DNA of 64,000 bases, taken from positions 73,036,680 through 73,100,679 of the forward strand of contig QCXZ01000137.1 of the NCBI GenBank assembly GCA_025024175.1. The letters are read 5' to 3'. Shown piece after piece: positions 23,801 through 35,444 of the stretch (position 1 is the first letter of the stretch; every line of letters begins with the position of its first letter). Below the pieces are notes generated by a model. That model was not told the DNA's origin. It worked only from the letters and a program-made list of their open reading frames with translations, and did no database searches. The translations under genes and the position numbers were made by a program. This DNA comes from Rhyzopertha dominica. Taxonomy: Eukaryota; Arthropoda; Insecta; Coleoptera; Bostrichidae.

Positions 23801-25779
23801 GTTAAGAGAGCGTCAGGGTACACTAGATATGTCAGCGTTTTTGGCACGGCAAAAACGCTCCTTGAATTAGCCCATGTTACGAGTTTGTTACAGCGGAACG
23901 GCATCTCGCCTGAAAGTGAAGCTTTTCTTGTTAGGGGTAGAGAGAACGTGAGTTAGTTTAAGAGAATTCCAATTCCCGGGGGAATAGCTTCCAGTTAGCC
24001 CTAATTGTACTCTGTGGCATTATTATCGCTGGACCCACGATTCGGATTTGACGCGATTTTTTTCGGCGTTTTATCCATTATCGGTCCTTTGTGGACGCTT
24101 TGCTTTACAAATCTATTTTCGTCCGTAGAATTCGACGCTGCCGTTCTATCAATGGAAAATGGGCCTACTTCAGGTTATACACGCATAAATTCGTTCCGAA
24201 AGTGTTTATTTTTGCCTAAGGCTTATTAATATCAATACTATCGTTTACTACTAGTGGTAGGACTACAGGGCCACATGTGGCCCTGATTTTTGCAAAAATC
24301 ATCCGTGTTTTCCTTCTGAAAAACGAGCTATAGGCTGCAGGCTTTTGACNGTACCTGTTCCTGATGTTCACCGGACCGTTAACATAGTGAGAAAGCGATA
24401 AGTGTAAAATAACAGGAACAACGCTATATCAGCTTTGAGGAAAATATTTAGCTTGTCTATTATATAGTAAATAACGTGTTTACATCTGCTCATCATTTAC
24501 GCAAGCCGGGAGGACTCTTTCATTAATAAGGCAACTTTGATTTATTTAAGAATATAGTGAATGTCATTCAGATGCATAAAAGCAATATTGAACATGACCA
24601 TTATGACGTTTCAGTATCCACCGTACAAATGTGTTCAGTACAAGAAAGTCACCTTTTACTAGTTCATATTTTGTAACAAAAGGTATCCATATTAAGACAG
24701 CTATAATGCCCCCGTTGAAAGTTAATAAAAAAACATTTCGGTGGTCCTTTGGATCAAAAAAGCCAATAATCCGCCAGTCAGGTCAACTCCTGTCTTGGCC
24801 GGGGGAACATTCAAACATTCAAGATGAAAAATTCAAAAAAATCACGAGTATGGATCTTTATTTCAGGCCAGTTACACTGTACTAGTTCAGCGTTACCGAA
24901 AGTAGCAGTCTCAAATTACTTGTATACAGACCTAGATTTCATATAAAATAAACCAATGTGGGTATAAGAAAATTGCTACAACTGGAAACGCTGGGATTTT
25001 TACATAATTAGGATTAAAAATTCAAAATCAAACGGAGATAGGAACGAAAATGACCGCTAGTTGGCCCCTTCTTATCTGTAAACTATGCGGGGCAAATATA
25101 TATCTATGGGGGCCTGTGTTTTTCATCCTAAAATCCTAAAATGCATCTTTTGAGTGAAAACGTGACAGAACAATAAAAAATGTCAGAAAATGTTTTTTTT
25201 CTGACGGAACCTAAAAACCGTAAAATTACATTTGCGTGGATTTTTGGATCAGCTGATCTTACAAATTCATCCCTCCTAGTGCTAAAGTTGCAAAGACTAC
25301 AATAAACAGTGCAAAGAGACGCTTCTTTGCATAAGAACAACCCCAAACGGATTTTTATGAATCCTCGATTGGGGGCATTTGGGCAGCCTTTCACTTGATG
25401 TATAATAATTTTTGTCTCCCAGCTTCTGTACAACGCCTATAACGCTAGCCGACCTACGGCTGTTAATGTAGCTGGAGTAATGGCGAATACAACTTTTTAC
25501 GTTTTTTTTTTGTCAATACTGTGCATTTATAACAGCGGTCCAAACGCACAAGCCTTGAGTTGTCAAACCAAAAGACCGAGGTGAGCATTCGACAACACCT
25601 TTCATCTAATCACAATCCCAGTAGAGTATTATCGTGCTATATACGATAAATAAGTACGACCTAGATCGAAGAAGTACTGTGAATTGTTTCATAGTTGGCA
25701 AGCTAACGAATTTTTAGGGCAGTTTATGTAAACTGAAGAGGAGCAATACAGACTTAACGACTACGGTTATATTGTAAGC
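20853..25779. other. Long stretch without a recognised gene
   Basis: No coding homology or mobile element is recognised. Small open frames (for example 21556-21822 and 24005-24229) show no known motif. GC content rises around 23.7-24.2 kb, which might mark conserved non-coding or promoter sequence, but that cannot be shown here. The double palindrome at 24.27 kb is listed separately. Confidence 0.35.
24266..24300. repeat. Two abutting perfect palindromes
   Basis: Positions 24266-24285 are a perfect 20-bp palindrome (half-site CAGGGCCACA). Positions 24285-24300 are a perfect 16-bp palindrome (half-site GATTTTTG). They share one base. Possible explanations are dyad protein-binding sites, a small cruciform or the remains of a foldback element. 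Confidence 0.8.
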
Positions 25780-26160
25780 TTTCAGGGCCGGATATGGTCA
25801 TCCGAGGTATCGAGGTAGGCCGTCTTTCTCGGTCTAGAATGTAAATTTTATGCTTAGGTGTCTTCTGTTGAGGTGTTGAATGAACTCCTGAAGAGTATCC
25901 CTGCCATGGCTCCAGACTACCAATGTGTCGTCAACTTATCTGTACTAACCGAGGGCTTCTTCTCCGCTGATTCCAACGCTTGTTTTTTGAACTTCTTCAT
26001 GAAACGGTCGAACAATACTGGGCTGAATGGGCTTTCCATGGCTATTCCGTCCAGTGCTAGTAATAATCTCCCTTCCAGTTGAAGTAAGAAAAAGTCCGAG
26101 GCAGTGTTTAACCACTGGAGTGTTTGGATATCTGATCCTTGACATCTTTCATTCGAACCT
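25780..26160 (-). pseudogene. Penelope-like element RT fragment
   Basis: Reading the reverse strand gives the PLE block LALDGIAMESPFSPVLFDRFM (the family pattern is GVAMGSPLSP...FM), then KKFKKQALESAEKKPSV, and WSHGRDTLQEFIQHLN-like and IKFTF-like stretches in shifted frames. The RYVDD active-site stretch has been lost at a small deletion near 25.95 kb. No GIY-YIG endonuclease is nearby. This is a short relic of a family different from the PLEs at 34.7 and 61.6 kb. Confidence 0.75.
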
Positions 26161-29100
26161 TAGTGAACAACGATGTGACACCAAATTGACCGGGTTGCTT
26201 GGTCAAATGTGCAAAATTTTCAGTTCGTCTACGAAAACATTTGACTTTTTTCAGCGTAGCTGATGTCAGGAGAGGCTATTTGTAGGGTTGTTTCTATTAA
26301 CTGTTGATCTTACTTTATTTACGGGTCAATTACTGCTGACAATGCAGTCTACCAAAGCTTTGTTATTAATATGTTTATGGTCTCAATAACAATAAACACT
26401 ATCCTAAATATAATAAATAAGTTATCATATCTACAAAGGGCCTGCTAAATTTTGCTATTTATCGGATTGGTGACTTTTGCCGTTAGTTTAACTTAAAGAT
26501 TGTATGTGAGCATCGGCTGTGGAAACAGGTCTTTTGGATGGCCTCGATGGCTTTGAAATGACTGAAAACAATAGAAGTGATAATTTATTAAGAAAAGTAT
26601 AAGACTTTTTCGTGCAGTTTTTCTGGCAAATTCGCTCTTATCCTCGGGTTTATCTGTATGTTTCTAGTTTTTGTCTGGTTTGCATAATAATTTCTCATTC
26701 TTCACATGGAATAAACTGACGAATCTTTGAGATCGCATCTTAGACTTGTCACGATTAACTCTATATAAATTTCAGGAATCTAGGATGTCCCAGTGCATAA
26801 GTAATTTCCAGTAAGTCAAGACTATGTGATCGCATTGATTGAATTCGTACACACTACATTATCCATTCTAAACATATAAAACACATCCTAAGCAAAAAAA
26901 ACTAACCAACTCTGTTAAAGACAATAAAACAACAACAGCAACAAAACGGTTTCTAAGCTATAGAATCTCCCAATTGAGAGAGATCGGTATTACAGTTTTT
27001 TCAGACGCTGAGGGCATTATTGGCTTTAAAATGCAGTCATCGTTTGTAAATTCAAGTAGGGTATTTCAAAACTTTTTAAAATAATTATTTCACAAACTTT
27101 GATACATGATCCATATCAATGCCAAGTTTTTTACCTTTTGACACAACTATAAATAGTGATCTGAGTGATCAACTCAGGTCAATTTGGAACTCTTTCATAT
27201 TTGTTACAGAGATATACCTTTACTGATGACAACATATCGTTAAAGGAGCAATACAGTCTATTTTAATCATCATACGTCAGTTGGTTATAACTCATTGCAA
27301 ACTCTGGTAACACTTCTTTGTGCTAGAATACATAGTGGATAGCAATTTTCAGTAAGAGGAGGTATTGTTCTAATAATCTTCTAGATTTTTTATTACAAAC
27401 TATCTCCTTATATTTTTTGTTTTATATGGGTATAGCAAACAAGTTTTAGGCTTTCAATTTTCAACGCAAAATCTACTTGAGGCATAACTGATGATAAATA
27501 AAACTTCCGATACTCAACAGATAACTGTTATTTCTCCAGATTCTATTACTGCGTCTTTCTGTTACTTTTACCTAGTCGTACGGTTTTGTATTTAATAAGG
27601 ACATCTCAAGTCCTAAACAAAGAAAAACAGAATCTTCTGCTATTCGGTAGCAGCTAACGTCGAAAGCCCTATACTTGCTGTAATTTCTAATATTGAAGAG
27701 GTATAGAATGTAACAATTATGAAGCTAATACACTCAGGTGCATGGGTATTGTGCGGGATAATAATAATGTTCATTCTGTCAAAATAGAGCAGCTTCCTCT
27801 TAGAAGTTATAGCCTTCGTGACTATCACATGTACAAAGCACTTTATACTACAGTTTCAATGAGCTTCTCTATGATAACTCATCGATGTGATGCGTTGTTA
27901 AATGTATATATTATAGGCAAACTTTAAGTAATGCGAGAAACAAAAAACTAGACGAGAAAAATGTGCATAAAGAGGATTGAATATGAAGGTAAACATGTGG
28001 AAATAACTTTCAGTTACAAATTGTTGGAATCTCCTTATAAAGAACGTCAGTCTTCTGACCTTGGTGGAATAAAAGTATTTAAACTTAGAAACGACCCCGG
28101 TGAAGAAAAAATCCTTTGTTTTCGCTCTAATTTGCTTTCCTTAACGTGCAATTGAATCAAGAAGTTACGAAGTAACCTTCGCCCTTAATATAAATTTTTG
28201 ATGAGTTTTTAATTACACGACTCGACGGTCACGAATTCATTCCTAGTTTTAGCGATGTTTGCGTATGCGACTTTAAATTTGGGCATTTGTTTGCAAATCT
28301 CGGTACACACCTCGGGGCAAACTTTCCCTTTAGAAAATTCCTTTCGCTCCGAAAATTCGTCTCGCCTTGAATGTAGATTCGTTGGCCCGCCCGCCGAAGT
28401 TCCCGAAGTGTGCGTTTTAAACACAAAGACACCGCTGATGTATCACTTGAAGTATGTGAACACAGTGAAAAGCTTTTATAAATGTATTGAAGGGATAAAC
28501 TTCTCTCGGAGTGCGTGCAGTCGCGACATTTTCACGGTTTGTAAGTTCAGCAGCCGCCCAAGTGCAGTCTGGAGGTGATGCCCGCGTTAGCATGAAAAAT
28601 TGCGGGGGTGGGCCTACCAGGTATGAAAAATGGCAGAAAACCACACAAATTTGCTAACCGTGAAGCAACGGACGCAAACCGTCGTGAGTACAATTAGGTT
28701 TACAACAAAAAGCACTCCATTTCAGAGATAAACATGCCGGTTTTTCATGTTACACATACACAGCGAAAATCTTACACCACAAAGTTTTATGAGCTTGGCA
28801 GTTGTTAAAAAAAATTTAGGGGCCACGGGCTGATGCATAGCTCGAACACGAATGGAATCCGCAGTTCGGTTTTCTATAGTACTGCAAGGAAGATATACGC
28901 GATTCCGCGAGACATTTTGGTGCTAAATTGAAACCAAGCCACCTCGACCTAGCCAAATTGCGGGCAATCGGGACGGAATTGGAGACAAGATACAAGCCGT
29001 TCAATATTTAAGAACGTGTTGCTTGCTGTTTACTTTTAGTCTAAAGTCAGTTTCTCTCAAAACCCAGAAGCTGTGTAACAATGTGTACTCATGCTGTAAC

Positions 29101-29279
29101 TTTTTAAACATAGCTTCGGAGTATGAAAACAAATTATAACAATCTATATAATCTAGTCCTGCTCTTTATACCCAGAGGTGTGAAATTAAGCATTAGTTTA
29201 TGTTATTGTTTTTCTTATTGTATTTATTTGTAGGTTCTGGCTCATTTTTTATAAATTAAAGACACTTTTTTCTAATAAT
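26161..29279. other. Stretch without a recognised gene
   Basis: No homology is recognised. Overlapping short open frames on both strands at 28.2-28.65 kb coincide with a locally GC-richer patch and are probably a composition effect. Confidence 0.35.
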
Positions 29280-30040
29280 ATAACGTTTCGACCTATAATT
29301 TAGGTATTTGTCGAATTTTTTTATTCTGCAGATTGACAAAGTATTATGAAAATTAATATGACATTTACAATTTTGATAATAATATAAAATGTACCTTCAA
29401 GTTTGTTCCTTTGCTATTATTGTGGATGGTAAATGTGACGGTGAGAGGGTGTGTTTAAATGACGGTGTAGTAGGTATTACTTAGTCCTTGTATGTCAGTC
29501 CTGTCGTTTATACTTATACCTATACACAATTATAAGTTTATATGCTGTTTCGTTAGATATATATCGTTGTTTTTCCAATACTATATCATTGCGTTGTTTT
29601 TACGTTGTGCGGTGTTCGTAATGTCGTTTTTAATTATGTTGTATATTGTTTTGTCATTTAATAGGTCATGCATTTTTTGTTCATATATGATATTGTGTCC
29701 ATAATTAGGGTAATATTAGATTTATCAGGTTTTAATATAGTGATTTGTGGGTTGTTTTTTAAGAAAGTTTCGTTTTTTTTTCATTATATTGTTTATTGTC
29801 TTTGTCTTATGACTGTTCTGGTTTTGTTTTATTTTGTTTTTGAAAGTTGTTAATGTGTACGTTAGTTTGTTGCGTATTGTATTAGTTTGTTGTAGGGAGG
29901 TGTTGTATTTGGTTTTCTATGTTAGCTATAATATTGTGTATTGGAATTTGATGAGTTTGTGTAATAGGGATTGCATGTTTATGTCCTAGTGATAGTGTTT
30001 GTATAATGTCATTAGGTATCATTGTGTTAGAAAAATTAAT
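29280..30040 (-). mobile_element. Penelope-like element fragment (N-terminal RT part and terminal motif)
   Basis: The forward strand is strikingly T- and G-rich because a PLE lies antisense. Across frames the reverse strand reads IIQTLSLGHKHAIPITQTHQIPIHNIIANIE (about 30.0 kb), NTIRNKLTYTLTTFKNK, INNIMKKKRNFLKK, then YEQKMHDLLNDKTIYNIIKNDITNT and NNDISNETAYKLII (about 29.55 kb). These are the N-terminal and finger regions of PLE polymerases. The palm and GIY-YIG regions are missing. At 29282-29320 a reverse-strand ACCTA...TAGGTCGAAACG motif resembles PLE termini. Confidence 0.65.
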
Positions 30041-30099
30041 ACAAAACGACTCACCAAATTAAACATCAATAGTTATTGTTTTTGTTTATATCTTCATTG

Positions 30100-31030
30100 T
30101 TGGTCACACTGTCACCATAGTGCACAAACTTTGACCACTTTTTTTGTCGACTAACAACTATTTTGCCATTTCCCATGTATAGTTGTTGCTCTCTTGGTGA
30201 ATGCTGATGCTACATCACGATTCCTTTCTTCTTTGTGGGTCTTTCCCAGGAGATTTTGTCTACCAAACTGTTTTTATAGGTCCACTGCCGTTTTCAATCA
30301 TTTATACAAGTGATCATATTTCAAGGGCTTCTGTGATCTTTACATTTCTGATTTTGTTTATTGTTCCTACCACTTTGATTCTTCTTAGGTACTTAATATC
30401 AACTACATGAACATTAATTTTTTTCCTTTTAATAATCCCTCGCTTTCATTCCCGTATAGCAGTTCCGCTGTGAATATAGTTTTGTAATAGCAATCTTTGT
30501 TCATGGCTCACTTTTCCTTTTTCCGGGAATGTGTCGCTTAGGTTATGAAACAGATTTACTGCACTATTGATTCTTTCATTAACTTCAGATTTCGTATTCC
30601 CTTCTTTGTCTATTGTTTTTTCTAGGTGTTCAAAGCTGTCTACTTGTTCTATTTGCTGATTGTTTATTTGTACATGTGCAGTTGTGTTTTCTTCTGGCAT
30701 TTATCCTCATTTAACAATGTTAGACCGCTGTTGGTTTCGTATACTCTGGTGTCTCCTTTTTAATGTATCGAAATTGCAATTACAGTTTTCCACTCGTTAG
30801 AAACTTTAGTAATATTAAAGTCCATGTTGAATATTTTTGCTAGCATTTTGGTGCCAGCATCTTTAGCTATTTCATACCTCTGTCACCTCTTCCCCTTTAA
30901 CATACTCTTAACTTTAGTTTTCCAATATAGAGTGCGCAGTTTCTTCCGTAGCTGCAGTGTTTTAATTGCATTTATGTTATTATATAAAATACTCTTAAAG
31001 AATTATCTCCACTTTTTAGTTATTTTTACT
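30100..31030 (-). mobile_element. RTE-like LINE remnant with RT core deleted
   Basis: Reverse strand: KMLAKIFNMDFNITKVSNEWKTVIAISIH.KGD...NSGLTLLN (30.88-30.72 kb) corresponds to the RT fingers. It jumps directly to an open frame (30700-30446) with VQINNQQIEQVDSFEHLEKTIDKEGNTKSEVNERINSA and FHNLSDTFPEKGKVSHEQRLLL, which lies after the active site. The palm with YADD is therefore deleted. IKYLRRIKG (about 30.38 kb) and a KGIVM-containing tail follow in shifted frames. The motif style matches the forward element at 5.2-6.5 kb. Confidence 0.65.
30446..30700 (-). pseudogene. RTE-like LINE post-RT fragment
   Basis: An 84-codon open piece contains the DSFEHLEKTIDKEGN pattern (usual form SFEYLG..I...G) and EVNERINSA, typical of the segment between the RT active site and the C-terminal LRR. 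It is an isolated part of the larger dead element. Confidence 0.65.
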
Positions 31031-31358
31031 TTCAACTGTTGAAATTACTAAATTTATATTATTAGGCAAAAATTTTAATAAATTAAAAATAATATATGCA
31101 TATTTGGATACTACATGAGACTCCTAAGAGCGCTCAAAGATTTCTTTATCGAAATCTAGGAGGCCATGTAACTAATGAAAATCATTGTTTATTTGGAGAT
31201 AAGTACCTATGCATTGTTTATCATAAAGTATTTACATCCATTTTGACGAAAAACGTGAAATCTCATTATATTATTACAAAAAATGGAATAATACCAAAAT
31301 TAGTAAATATAAACCTAACAATGTATAAATTTTCTTAATCAGAAAAAATAGTTCTTTT

Positions 31359-31740
31359 GAACCATAGCAAAACCAACTATGGTTTCCATTAAAAAAATGC
31401 AAGTTTGTGTTATATCTCTAAAATGTGACCCCCTCAAATAATCTCAGTACGCCACTGGATTCAGAACTAAAATATCTATAAAAATGTCTCAACAGTTTTT
31501 TTTGTGTTTACATAGCCAATTGCGATATTGAGAACTGAAGAANTGTTACATTTTTTCAAAAGTTGGCTATGGCTTTANAACAAAAAACGGTACAAATATG
31601 GCGAAGCTGCAGCTCAACTCACAACAAAAAAGTTATACAGTAATGTCGAAACCGCAACGCTCTAGCATTAATAGTTACCGAGATACCGTACAATTACAAC
31701 GAAAATGGGACACTCTGGCTGGCATATAGTAGTTGGAAAG
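31359..31740. repeat. Non-coding remnant related to the 58.7-60.0 kb transposon
   Basis: The run TTTCCATTAAAAAAATGCA (31383 on) recurs at about 59817, where it is upstream of a Tc3/DUF4817-type transposase gene, and similarity continues into ATATCTC.AAA. A hairpin AACCATAG/CTATGGTT lies at 31359-31383. The right edge reads GGGACACTCTGGCTGGCATA, like the CCCTGTATA-type ends of such elements. No transposase coding sequence is present. Confidence 0.4.
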
Positions 31741-32159
31741 AGCCCTGAGTTAGCTAAACGCGTGTCTTCAGTACTTCTGGATATAACGCTCGACGATCAC
31801 ACTATTTCTAACCGAAGACCAAAGGTGACGCAAAAAAAATAATTGTCTTTATACGGACTAACATGTACAGTAGCTTGCAAAAAAACCGGATACCGAGTAA
31901 ATTTTTTTTGCACGTCGATAACTCGTGAATGACACGGAGATTCTTACTGTTTGATTCTCATTTTCTTGTTGACATTTCCAATAAATATCGTTGAGATTGT
32001 TTCAGTATATGAAAAGTTATGGTAACACGTTTCAATGCATTTCACAATATAACCGTGCAAAAAAACCGGACACTCATAAATTTATAGTAAAACATAAAAT
32101 TCATTTAGAAGAAGAACCACAAAACTAACACTTATCTGACACAACTATGGATTAATATT

Positions 32160-32690
32160 TAGTCGCATAATTGTTTACGGCAATCACAGCAGCACAACGG
32201 GACGGCACAGAGTCGACCAAACTGATGATTTTCTTGAGCAGAATTTTCTTCTATTCCGCCTCCAGCGCTGCCTTCAAGTCGTCCGCTTTCTTAAATTTTC
32301 AAACGCAGACGCGCTTATCAAGCTCTTGCCACAAGTGCTCGATCGGATTGAGGTCCGGCGACTGTGCTGGGCACTGCACATTTTGTTGGTGGCATGCGGA
32401 AGTATAAACTCTTCTAATATCCGATATTGGTTGGCGTTCATATTGCCGTCCTCACGTCACAGCGGACCGACCAAGGCTGAGGCAGCCTGAAAGATATAGC
32501 ATAGTTCACACTCTCAGAAATTTTTAGGAAAGATTACCATCGAATCATTACGTTTCCACCACCGTGCTTGATAGTGGAGACTTTATAACGGTGTTCGAAG
32601 CGTTTTCCGACCGGCCAGCGCACGTACGAATGCCGTCCGAAGATACTAATTTAAATTTACTCACATCCGACCACAAGATTTTCGAACCGG
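32160..32690 (-). pseudogene. Tc1 transposase C-terminal half, left arm
   Basis: On the reverse strand KILWSDVSKFKLVSSDGIRT (first catalytic aspartate context WSDxSKF) runs into a TAA after STVVET. Then, in other frames, come PTNIGY and a CPAQSPDLNPIE-type block (third catalytic region) and DDLKAALE-like residues. The segment with the second catalytic aspartate (QQDNDPKH in the family) is missing, as in the right arm. It cannot encode an active enzyme. Confidence 0.8.
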
Positions 32691-32694
32691 TTCG

Positions 32695-33226
32695 AATGGT
32701 CGACTTCTTGTGGTCGCATGAGAATAAATTTAATTTGGTATTTTCGGGCGGCATTCGGTTCGTGCGCCGGCCGGACGAAAATGCTTCGACCACCCTTATC
32801 AAGTCCCCACTATCAAGCACGGTGGTAGAAACGTAATGATTTTGGGTAATCTTCTCTAGAAATTTCTGAAAATGTGAACTATGCTATAGTGTATTTTTTA
32901 GGCCGCTTCAGCTGTGACTTGGTCGGTCTGCTGAGACGTGTGGACGGCAAGATGAACGCCAACCAATATCGTTTGATATTGGAAGAGATTATGCTTCCGC
33001 ACGCCACTGAGAAAATGTGCAGTGTCCAGCACAGTCGCCGGACCTCAATCCGATCGAGCTCTTGTGGGAAGAGCTAGAAAGGCGCGTCCGCGTCCGAAAA
33101 TTTAAGAAAGCGGACGACTTGATGGCAGTGCTGGAGGGGAATAGAAGAAAATTCCTCTCAAGAAAATTATCAGTTTGGTTGACTCCGCTGTGCTGCTGTG
33201 ATTGCTGTAAAGGGATATGCGACTAA
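32695..33226 (+). pseudogene. Tc1 transposase C-terminal half, right arm
   Basis: Forward strand: VDFLWSHENKFNLVFSGGIRFVRRP carries the first catalytic region, with the usual WSDES changed to WSHEN so that the aspartate is lost. It stops at TAA (32834-32836). VDGKMNANQYRLILEEIMLPHATEKM follows at about 32940-33016 and QCPAQSPDLNPIELLWEELERR at about 33020-33082. Between LPHATEKM and CPAQSPDLNP the family's second catalytic aspartate region is deleted. Confidence 0.85.
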
Positions 33227-33530
33227 ATATTGATCCATAGTTCTGTCAGATAAATGTTAATTTTGTGGTTCTTTAAATAAATTCTGTGTTTTACTAAATT
33301 TGCGGATGTGTCCGATTTTTTTTGCACTGTTAGATTTTGATATGCATTGAAACGTGATACCATAGCTTTTCATACAGTGAAACAATCTCAACGATATTTA
33401 TTGGAAATGTTAACAAGAAAATGAGAATCAAACAGCAAAAAACCCCGTGTCAATTAGAAACTTCATTTACGAGTTATCGGACGTTCAAGAAAATTTCACT
33501 CAGTGTCCGATTTTTTCGCATGCTACTGTA

Positions 33531-34699
33531 TATCAATATTTCTTGACATAAATCAAGTATTATTGGGTGTTCTTATTTGTATGTTAGTCTGACTAGCAGC
33601 TTACTGTTGTGTTTGCTATACTATTTCTACTTTAATTACACTAATTACAGATCCACATCTAGTCTGTTATCTAATTTCCATATAAGGTACACCTGACGCT
33701 TTTCATTTGCGAATACTCAGGTTGATTAGNCTTAAATAAAACTGCGAAAGTGTAATNACAGGTAAATGATTGAACCATTTCATTGGCAATCAAAGGAAAG
33801 GTGAATAACACGTTCATTCCAATGTGAACTCCCCTATTGTGTTATGAAACCTCAGTAATGGCAGTTCAATGTACCGCGCCAAGCAATTTGCAGTTTCGTT
33901 TTATTTCGCGAATTTGTACAGTGATTGGGAGCAATTTGGTCTCGCTAACCAGTATAGCTCATTTCATCTGTGGTGGCTCCACAGGGGCCAAGGGCTCGAA
34001 CTCTAACCTTCGTTAAGGAAACAACTTATAACACACATGTTGTAAAGTGGTCAGACATGAATACGTATATTTTGTCTCATACGGGTATCCGTGTGCCTTC
34101 ATATCATTGTGACTATGTACTCTGCAATACTATATATCTTGCAGATATAGTCTTGAACGACTCGATTATTATTGCAGTAGCATGGAATAGTTCGTACTAT
34201 GCTTTATTACTATGATACAACTATTGAACATGCAAAAATAATTATTTTGAACAGTAATGTATATTGTTTATTATTAGATACCTACGTTTTTTGAAAAGAT
34301 ACACAGAGACAGAGAAATCTGTTTAGCATTTTTCATCTTTCCTATCAAATAGTTTGGGAAAGTATGACGCAAAGGGCTAGGCATAAATAACAAGCTGGGA
34401 TCAAATACTGAGAGTCTATACAGGAACACAAAAAAAAATAAGTTACAAGTAAGTAAGTAACATGGAATCAACTGATTTTCAGGTTGTAGATAGCCAGACA
34501 GAACGCCAGGCGCCAGGTATAAACTGTATAAGGCTGAAGCCTAGGGTGGCAAATAATTGTAGGGCGGCAATTGGCGCCAATATTGCATAAACAATCATGC
34601 AAGAGGCAGCTAGTAAAAATATCGCCTTTGAGGTTATGCTATTACTGGATACATGCAATTTTTAGGAAAATCGTATAAAATTGCATAGAGAGAGATACA
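33531..34699. other. Unrecognised AT-rich DNA
   Basis: No gene or element is recognised. Two ambiguous bases lie at about 33730 and 33757. Confidence 0.35.
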
Positions 34700-35444
34700 T
34701 ACTATCCAACATTTACTTCTACAATAAATCTCCCCGAAGCCCTCAAATCCAGTATATTTAATAAATAGGCAAAGCGCTTTCAGCTATAATTAGCCATCCT
34801 CAGCGCCCCATAATGTAAAAACAGTAATACAAAAGAATTTATGAAACTGACATTGTCAAAATCGAAATAAGCAATTTTGACTTCAAACAGAAGAGTAGCC
34901 TACTTGACAAAAGCATAAACATGAAATCTATGTTCAAATTGAATAGGACAACTAATATTACACAAATCATTCAAAATTGTAAAATTACCGTTATCTATAA
35001 TTTTGTATATTTGAAGATTTATTACAAATATGTAAAGAATTTAAATTATTTAAAGAGGCAGTGTGTTTAAATGACAATGAATGATTAGCTAACGAAGAAT
35101 TTGTATTAACTATATCAGTATTTTTATATTTTTCATATTGTTATAAGTGTTCATTGCCTATAATTGAAAAAGAAAGTATAATTTTTGTAATACATGATTT
35201 GGAAAGTTATTATTTAAAGCAATTTGAAGAATTACACCTAGTTCCTTTTCAAAAGCGTTTAAAGAAAGAGAAAATCTAGAAAGTCTGTTAAAAAGAGAAT
35301 GAAATACGGACATCTTGTATGTATAAGGGTTAAAAGAAAAGTAATTAATAATGTTATCGGCGCATGCGGGTTCTCTAAAAATTTTGAAAGATAGGTATAA
35401 TTTCGTCTAATTAATAAATGGATTTGATTATTAATTTCTATTTC

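Larger units (their letters stand above)
31868..33528. mobile_element. Palindromic Tc1-like element (two inverted 3' halves)
   Basis: The element starts CAGTAGCTTGC and ends GCATGCTACTG, with TA on both sides (31866-31867 and 33529-33530), as expected for Tc1. Each end has a second, inner copy of the GCAAAAAAACCGGA motif (about 32057 and, inverted, about 33330), an IR/DR-type layout. The whole 1,661 bp is one imperfect palindrome centred on TTCGAACCGGTTCGAA (32681-32696): each arm carries the second half of a Tc1 transposase gene reading outward. The DNA-binding half of the gene is absent from both arms. The arms differ at many positions by eye, so this is not an assembly duplicate. Confidence 0.9.

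Noticed and set aside
28209..28644. Overlapping open frames on both strands
   Set aside because: They coincide with a local GC rise, lack known motifs and overlap each other; a composition effect is more likely than a gene.
32671..32705. GGTTCGAAT-like B-box of a tRNA
   Set aside because: It is the centre of the Tc1 palindrome; there is no A-box or cloverleaf.
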